From Scortum barcoo (lineage: Eukaryota > Chordata > Actinopteri > Centrarchiformes > Terapontidae), in assembly GCA_023238725.1 (NCBI GenBank), contig JAKKUS010000754.1, positions 1 through 64,000 on the forward strand: a stretch of 64,000 nt of DNA. Reading direction: 5' to 3'. The translations under genes and the position numbers were made by a program. Positions 59,001-64,000 of this stretch are shown piece by piece (position 1 is the stretch's first letter; each line of letters begins with the position of its first letter). Under the pieces are notes generated by a model that did no database searches, was not told the origin of the DNA, and saw nothing but the letters and a program-made list of their open reading frames with translations.

Positions 59001-60089
59001 GATACAAAGGAATCCAAATCCGAACATTTGAGGGTTCATTATTTTGTCTTTATCAGTATTTACTAAAAGCTGGGCAACTTATGAGGCAGACTTCACTGCA
59101 CGTTCAGATAGCTACCATAAGAAAAAAAAGCCACTGACATCTGTTTCTCGTGTACCTCTGGTGCCCTTTAAAGAAAGGTGGGTGCACAAAGGTCAACTCA
59201 AAGGGTATTTCAGCCCCTTGTAGGGCTTATTTAAAGTTTAAGGGATTTCACTCTCTTGTGCGGTCTGACAGTAAACAGGCTGTTTGACAGGATATAATGA
59301 GTCACGCTTTTCACTTCTGCACATGCTGCATAAGTAAGCGTGCTGAGGCCTTTATGTTGCATCTTTCACTCAAACAGCTCCTGTCTACATTGTGGAAAAA
59401 AGTCAATAATGGCAGGAATGTGAGCATCAAAGAGAACCAGAGATGTGACTCCTCCAAAGTGGAGATCAAACATTCACTTCTGTTAATCTGGTGTCATGTA
59501 ATTATGTCTATCTACCAGATCTAATTAAATTCAGATGTCCCCTGGCTGCTCTTTGCAGACAATACATATCAAGGTCCATCTGGACTTCAAGGTCAGGATC
59601 ACAAGACAGCAGAAAATCCTTTGATGGTGAGACGTGTGTCTACAAAACAAGATTAATCCTGACATGGTGGGAGAAAATAAATCCCACACTTTTAAAAACA
59701 GAAACTACCCATATGTTTAGCGACACATACTCACAGAAAGTGTCCTCTCAAAGACCTCTCATTGCTGACTGCAGTGACCTTCGTGATACACATCATATCT
59801 CAGTGTAACTGTGTGCCTTGGAGAACATCTGTTGAACCTGACCTTGTCTTAAGAGTCACTCTGGCTTTTTGCTGAATCCTGAATGACCTCCAAACCACAT
59901 CACTACAACTCTGTCCTGATATTTCTACATTGTAGAATCTAAATATTTGCACCTATATAATGTTATATTTATATATACAGGTATAATTTGATTTACAACA
60001 GATATAATTTGATCTACAAATCAATACAAATTTACATTACAAATTATGTATTGGAGTATTAGATGGAGAGTCCATACCAGCAGCTCTTA
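56090..60089. other. Noncoding DNA upstream of sik1
   Basis: No gene is recognised on either strand. Open frames (for example 57704-57976 minus and 59491-59808 plus) lack family resemblance and codon structure. The stretch is AT-rich with few recognised repeats, so it may include distal sik1 regulatory DNA. Confidence 0.5.
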
Positions 60090-60455
60090 TGAGGCTGTAC
60101 TTAGATGCTACAAAGCTTTTAGGTAAATGCTAACATGTTGATGTTCATCAGGTATATTGTTTACCAAGTTGACCATCATACTTTAGGGTGATAACATCTG
60201 CCAAATAGCTTTGGTTGGCTTATGACCAAAAGTCTGCAAAACTTATGACACTCCCATCAGCCTCAGTGGTACTCTGTGTTTCATGCATAGTAGTGAGGGT
60301 TAGTTTGTAGGTTAGTTTGTGCAGCTATGTAGGTCAACTTGGTGAACTTGATGAACTTTATGTCCTCTCAACATGAGCGTGTTAGCATTGTCAGTTTTAG
60401 GTCAAGCCTAAGTTCAGCTTCACAGAGCCTGGAGCATGGCTGTCTTTATCTATCA
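60090..60455 (-). repeat. Percomorph dispersed repeat, copy D
   Basis: In reverse complement, CTGAGGCTGATGGGAGTGTC and AGTTTTGCAGACTTTTGGTC with CATAAGCC match the family at 17570. AATGCTAACATGTTGATGTT and CGTGTTAGCATTGTCAG mark its TTAGC-rich end. A CAGCTTCACAGAGCCTGG stretch near 60415 is the other end landmark, in the opposite sense, so the copy seems rearranged. Confidence 0.6.
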
Positions 60456-63400
60456 AGTTTCTCTTAAGTTAGTAACAGGAGCAAGCATCAACACACCCCT
60501 TGAATTCATTGATACAGCATCTATCTAAATCTTGCTAAAATCAGTCACAAAAAGCTGCACTACCATTCATAAATAAGACTCTAAATAAATGGTAAAAGCA
60601 GGAATATTTTCTGTTTCATGAGCATGTTAGTAGCTTCTTTCAGGCTTTGAGATTTTCAAATTCATCACACATTCCACTATAATTTACATTTTTTGTGTGT
60701 GTTTTTGTGTAGCATGAGAGGACTACATCTTGCATTTCGTTAGTCAACTCTGTGTTGTATTCCAATCATTAAATGAACCCCCTAAAACTTGTATACATGA
60801 TCAAATATTGCACACAACAGCAACATCATTAGTCAGTGCATTAAAATTCAAGTTTATTGGAAAAATGTAGGTGTAACCTAACAGCAGCATATCTTTCATG
60901 AAGCTCAAAGTCAAAACAAAACAGTCACTGCAGCACCTGACGTAGATATGTCCATCCATCCATCTTCTAAACCTGCTTATCCTGAGCACACACAGGGTTT
61001 GCAGGGTGCTGGAGCCACGTAGATATGTGAACAAGCAAAATAAACGCCTTTTCAACCACTGTTATGCTTTGCATGAATAATACATGGCATACATGTAAAT
61101 ATAGAACTGCTGATGCAACATGGCTCTGAATGTTGCGGCTAATGGTTTGTGATTTCCTGCATCCATTTTGTATCTCTGACCAAGCCTGCACTGGATCCGG
61201 CTTTCATAATCACCACAGAAACACTCTCCAATTTATACTCTACGCACATAATCTACACATTAACAAACAATAGCTCTCAGACCCACAGTTTAGTTCGGGT
61301 CTGCTGTGAGGTAGTGATGCCTGTTTTGAACGTATAATGCGTGTGAGACTGATCTCTCTGACTATAGAAGAGATTTTGTAATGACATTTTTGTAATTTCT
61401 GCTTATTTTCTCATTAAATCTGGGGAAATCTATGTTTAAACCTGAATTATATCTATAAAACACCTGGCAGCTCATGATCATTTTTAGGCCTGTGTACACA
61501 CACACACACACACTATTGACAGTTGACTTGATGTCCCACTCGCTGACCCCGGGAATGTTTCCATTTACTTTTCTCCTCACTTTTGCAACCTCCCAACAGT
61601 CTGTGAAAAGACCCTTTGTCTGATCATTTGGTGTCATTGTGTCTTGTAGAGGACAGGGGTACCATTCTTCTTTGGTCATTAACGCTGGTCTGTCTACACT
61701 TGTTGTCTTTGGCAGGCGGAGGCTGTCCTCGTGAGCTTGTGCGTCAAGCTATCATCCAGGTCGAGCACCAGCCCTCCTCAAACAAACAATTTCTCTCACT
61801 CACACATACGCTTTGCTTGATGACCAACAGGCTTTGTGGCTTGAATTCTCACACACATTATACTAACATTAACAATAGGTCACTTGTTTAAGATGTTCCG
61901 AGCCCGTTTTTCAAGTTTACTGTAAAAATATAGGCTCAGTATAGTGTTGTTGTGGAAATACACAATGTCTCCTGAGAAGCAGTGATTTACTGTGCAGATA
62001 ATAAATTATGGTAATCAGCTGATCGTTTGGATGCTTTCCTACAGCAGCAGTTTAGTGGTACGGGTCCCGAGGGTGTAAGAAAACACTTGATTGATGTGCA
62101 TGATTTTCACAGCCTTTCCACTTTCAGAAGGAAGCAAAACATGCAAATGGATTACCCTGATTTCCTTTAACTTCAATTAGTGGCACTGTTGTTGTTCTTC
62201 TCAGCGAGTGGGAGATACTGCTGTCAGTCAAAAATGTCAATTTTTTTTTTTTTTTTAATTATAGCTAAATTGTGAATGCTTTTCCCTCTTGTCTGTAATT
62301 GTTGTTTTGAACAACGTGGTGTGAGAGTAAAGTTGAAAGTATGCAATTTGTGGTTGGAAAAATAGATACACAGGGAACAGTAAAATTGTCCACACATACA
62401 ACACTATTCAGCACTCCTGATACCTAATCTGAAACAGTAATCTGTTTGTATGATCCCCATTCATAACAGTAACAAAAGCCTTTTCTGCTAAAGAATGCAC
62501 AGTGTATTGTGCTATCAGCAGAGCCAGCTGATACAGTAATTCTGTGGTGTTACTTATCTCAAGATGTAAATACCTGGCCACTGCCTATATCTGCACACCG
62601 GGCTACGCAGAGAATTTATGAATGCTTGTGTGCGCAAAAGCCCCTCTGGAGACAGAGCCATGTGCGTCATACCATGGATCAGTCTATTATCCAGGGCTGA
62701 GGGTGGCAGGAGAGGGGCTACCCAGAAAGGTGAGCTTGACAAGGGGAATGAAATGAAAGGGAGATAAAGCACGGGGGCAGGTAGATATCCCAGTGAGTGA
62801 GTAAAATAAAAAAAATTAAAAAAGGCCCGAAAGAGAGCATTCAATGAGGAAAGGGAGATGGCATAGAGAGGAGACAACAGAGAGAGCAGCAAGGAAGAGA
62901 CATTAGAAAGAGGTCGGCTTGACCGAAGCAGGATGATACACCTCTTGTAGTGATTTAGTGATGTAATGCTCTTATTTGACCGCTACAAAAAACACGGAGA
63001 GATCAAATTAATTTTTTTATTTTTTTATTTTTTAAGTCTGGGTCAATTTTATTTGTCTTTCTTTCTCCACTTTCATCCACACACCCACACACGGACGTGC
63101 ACAATCACAAAAACACAATCTGAACTAACAGTGGGATTTACGGAATTGAGCTGCTCATGATGAAATGGGTTTGATATATGGGACAGTGGGAAATCAGTAG
63201 AAAGGCAGGACCTGGTTGAAAGTATGTGTAAAACAAATAAAGCCACTACAGCTCCACCAGACTGCAGGGTGAGGAGGGGGGTACGGGGGTGAAAGTATGA
63301 GAGTGCTGGGGATTGAGCTATGTGTTATGTTATGTGAGGTTATGTGCTGATGTTTTGCATGATCATGATCTTAGCTTAGTGTGCTAGTATTCTAAAGCTG

Positions 63401-63579
63401 CCAGTATGCTTCTTCAAAAGTTAAAAAGTGCTTTTCATATAGTCATATAGCTTCAGAAATCCCCTCTCCCGACAAATTTGATGGTGCTGCTGTCTACTTT
63501 TCAGAGGCACAAAGATGAGAAAAGGGATTTGGCCATAAATAGAGGCATTAGAAAAAATGACAATTTTGACCAGATAATG
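60456..63579. other. Noncoding DNA
   Basis: No gene is recognised. It holds a CCATCCATCCATCTTCTAA repeat fragment (60951-61018), a (CA)n run at 61495-61513, a poly-T run at 62238-62257, T-rich DNA at 63009-63033 and a purine-rich stretch at 62800-62915. Confidence 0.5.
60951..61018 (+). repeat. CCATCCATCTTCTAA...GGGTGCTGGAGCC repeat fragment
   Basis: CCATCCATCCATCTTCTAAA, CTGCTTATCCTGAGCACACA and GCAGGGTGCTGGAGCCACG match a short dispersed repeat found widely in fish genomes. Only the core is present. Confidence 0.65.
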
Positions 63580-63835
63580 GCACTGAATGAAAAGTCAGGT
63601 GATCAGCAAACTCATTCCAAGAGGCACACGAGCATCTGAAACAAATAATAATGCATCCTCTAGTTGTTGAGTTATATGAAACCACAGGAATGGACCTCAT
63701 GGTGGCCGTCATTTCCCATCCAATAGTTCTTTAGATATTTCAGCCAAAGTGGTGGACCAACTAATCAATGTCCCTTGAGCCATGCTGCTATCATGGTTAA
63801 GATAAATATACCCCAAACTGTCTCCAACATAATTT
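63580..63835 (+). repeat. Percomorph dispersed repeat, copy E (plus orientation)
   Basis: GATAATGGCACTGAATGAAA, AAGTCAGGTGATCAGC, GCATCCTCTAGTTGTTGAG, GGACCTCATGGTGGCCGTC, CCATCCAATAGTTCTTTAG, CAAAGTGGTGGACCAAC and GAGCCATGCTGCTATCATGG occur in family order, with internal deletions. Confidence 0.75.
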
Positions 63836-64000
63836 ATTTACTGAGGAGACGAATAACAAATGTAACCTGGCATAACCTATTCTTCCAGGTGTTGCTTGTG
63901 CTTCTAATCTTGCTGCTCAGCGCCCATATGGTCTCTCACTTGGACCCATAAAGCCGGATAACAGTCCTTAAGAGGAAGGAAAAGTGGGGACATGGGTGAC

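Overview
This is a stretch of nuclear genome from a ray-finned fish, most likely a percomorph teleost. Genes are sparse and intron-rich, with GT-AG splice sites. Microsatellites are abundant: (GATA)n, (CA)n, (GA)n. The interspersed repeats are typical of teleosts: a jockey/L2/Rex-like LINE, Penelope-like and Tc1-like remnants, and anonymous spiny-rayed-fish repeats. Only two protein genes are recognised with confidence. They point towards each other.

Layout. Positions 1-1.9 kb hold a dead LINE on the minus strand, cut by the window edge. From 1.9 to 38.3 kb I find no coding exon, only microsatellites, low-complexity tracts and dispersed repeats. Rab27b begins at 38.3 kb on the plus strand. 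Its first two coding exons (38340-38492 and 43227-43315) encode residues 1-80, with the P-loop, switch I and the WDTAGQE box. I cannot find the three remaining exons anywhere in the window. From 45.4 to 47.9 kb lies a repeat-rich block: a Penelope-like element with a GIY-YIG remnant, an AT-rich tract, and an unrecognised repeat-protein reading frame (WEPYP repeats) split by a LINE tail. From 48.27 to 55.56 kb on the minus strand is sik1 (salt-inducible kinase 1). Twelve coding exons have clean splice sites and agree in frame. The thirteenth, which should carry the basic nuclear-localisation region and C-terminus, is recognisable but broken by small indels and gives a stop after residue 576. 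A CpG-rich sik1 promoter with a TATA box, a perfect CRE, an RFX X-box and an E-box lies at 55.58-55.92 kb. From 56 to 64 kb I see only noncoding DNA and repeats.

Biology. Rab27b is a GTPase of regulated secretion. Sik1 is a cAMP/CREB-induced, LKB1-activated kinase that represses CRTC coactivators. The two have no known functional link; the feature they share here is that the 3' parts of both convergent genes are missing or damaged where they face each other across a repeat-rich block. No known system beyond these was found. The least explained element is the WEPYP-repeat reading frame at 47.1-47.9 kb.
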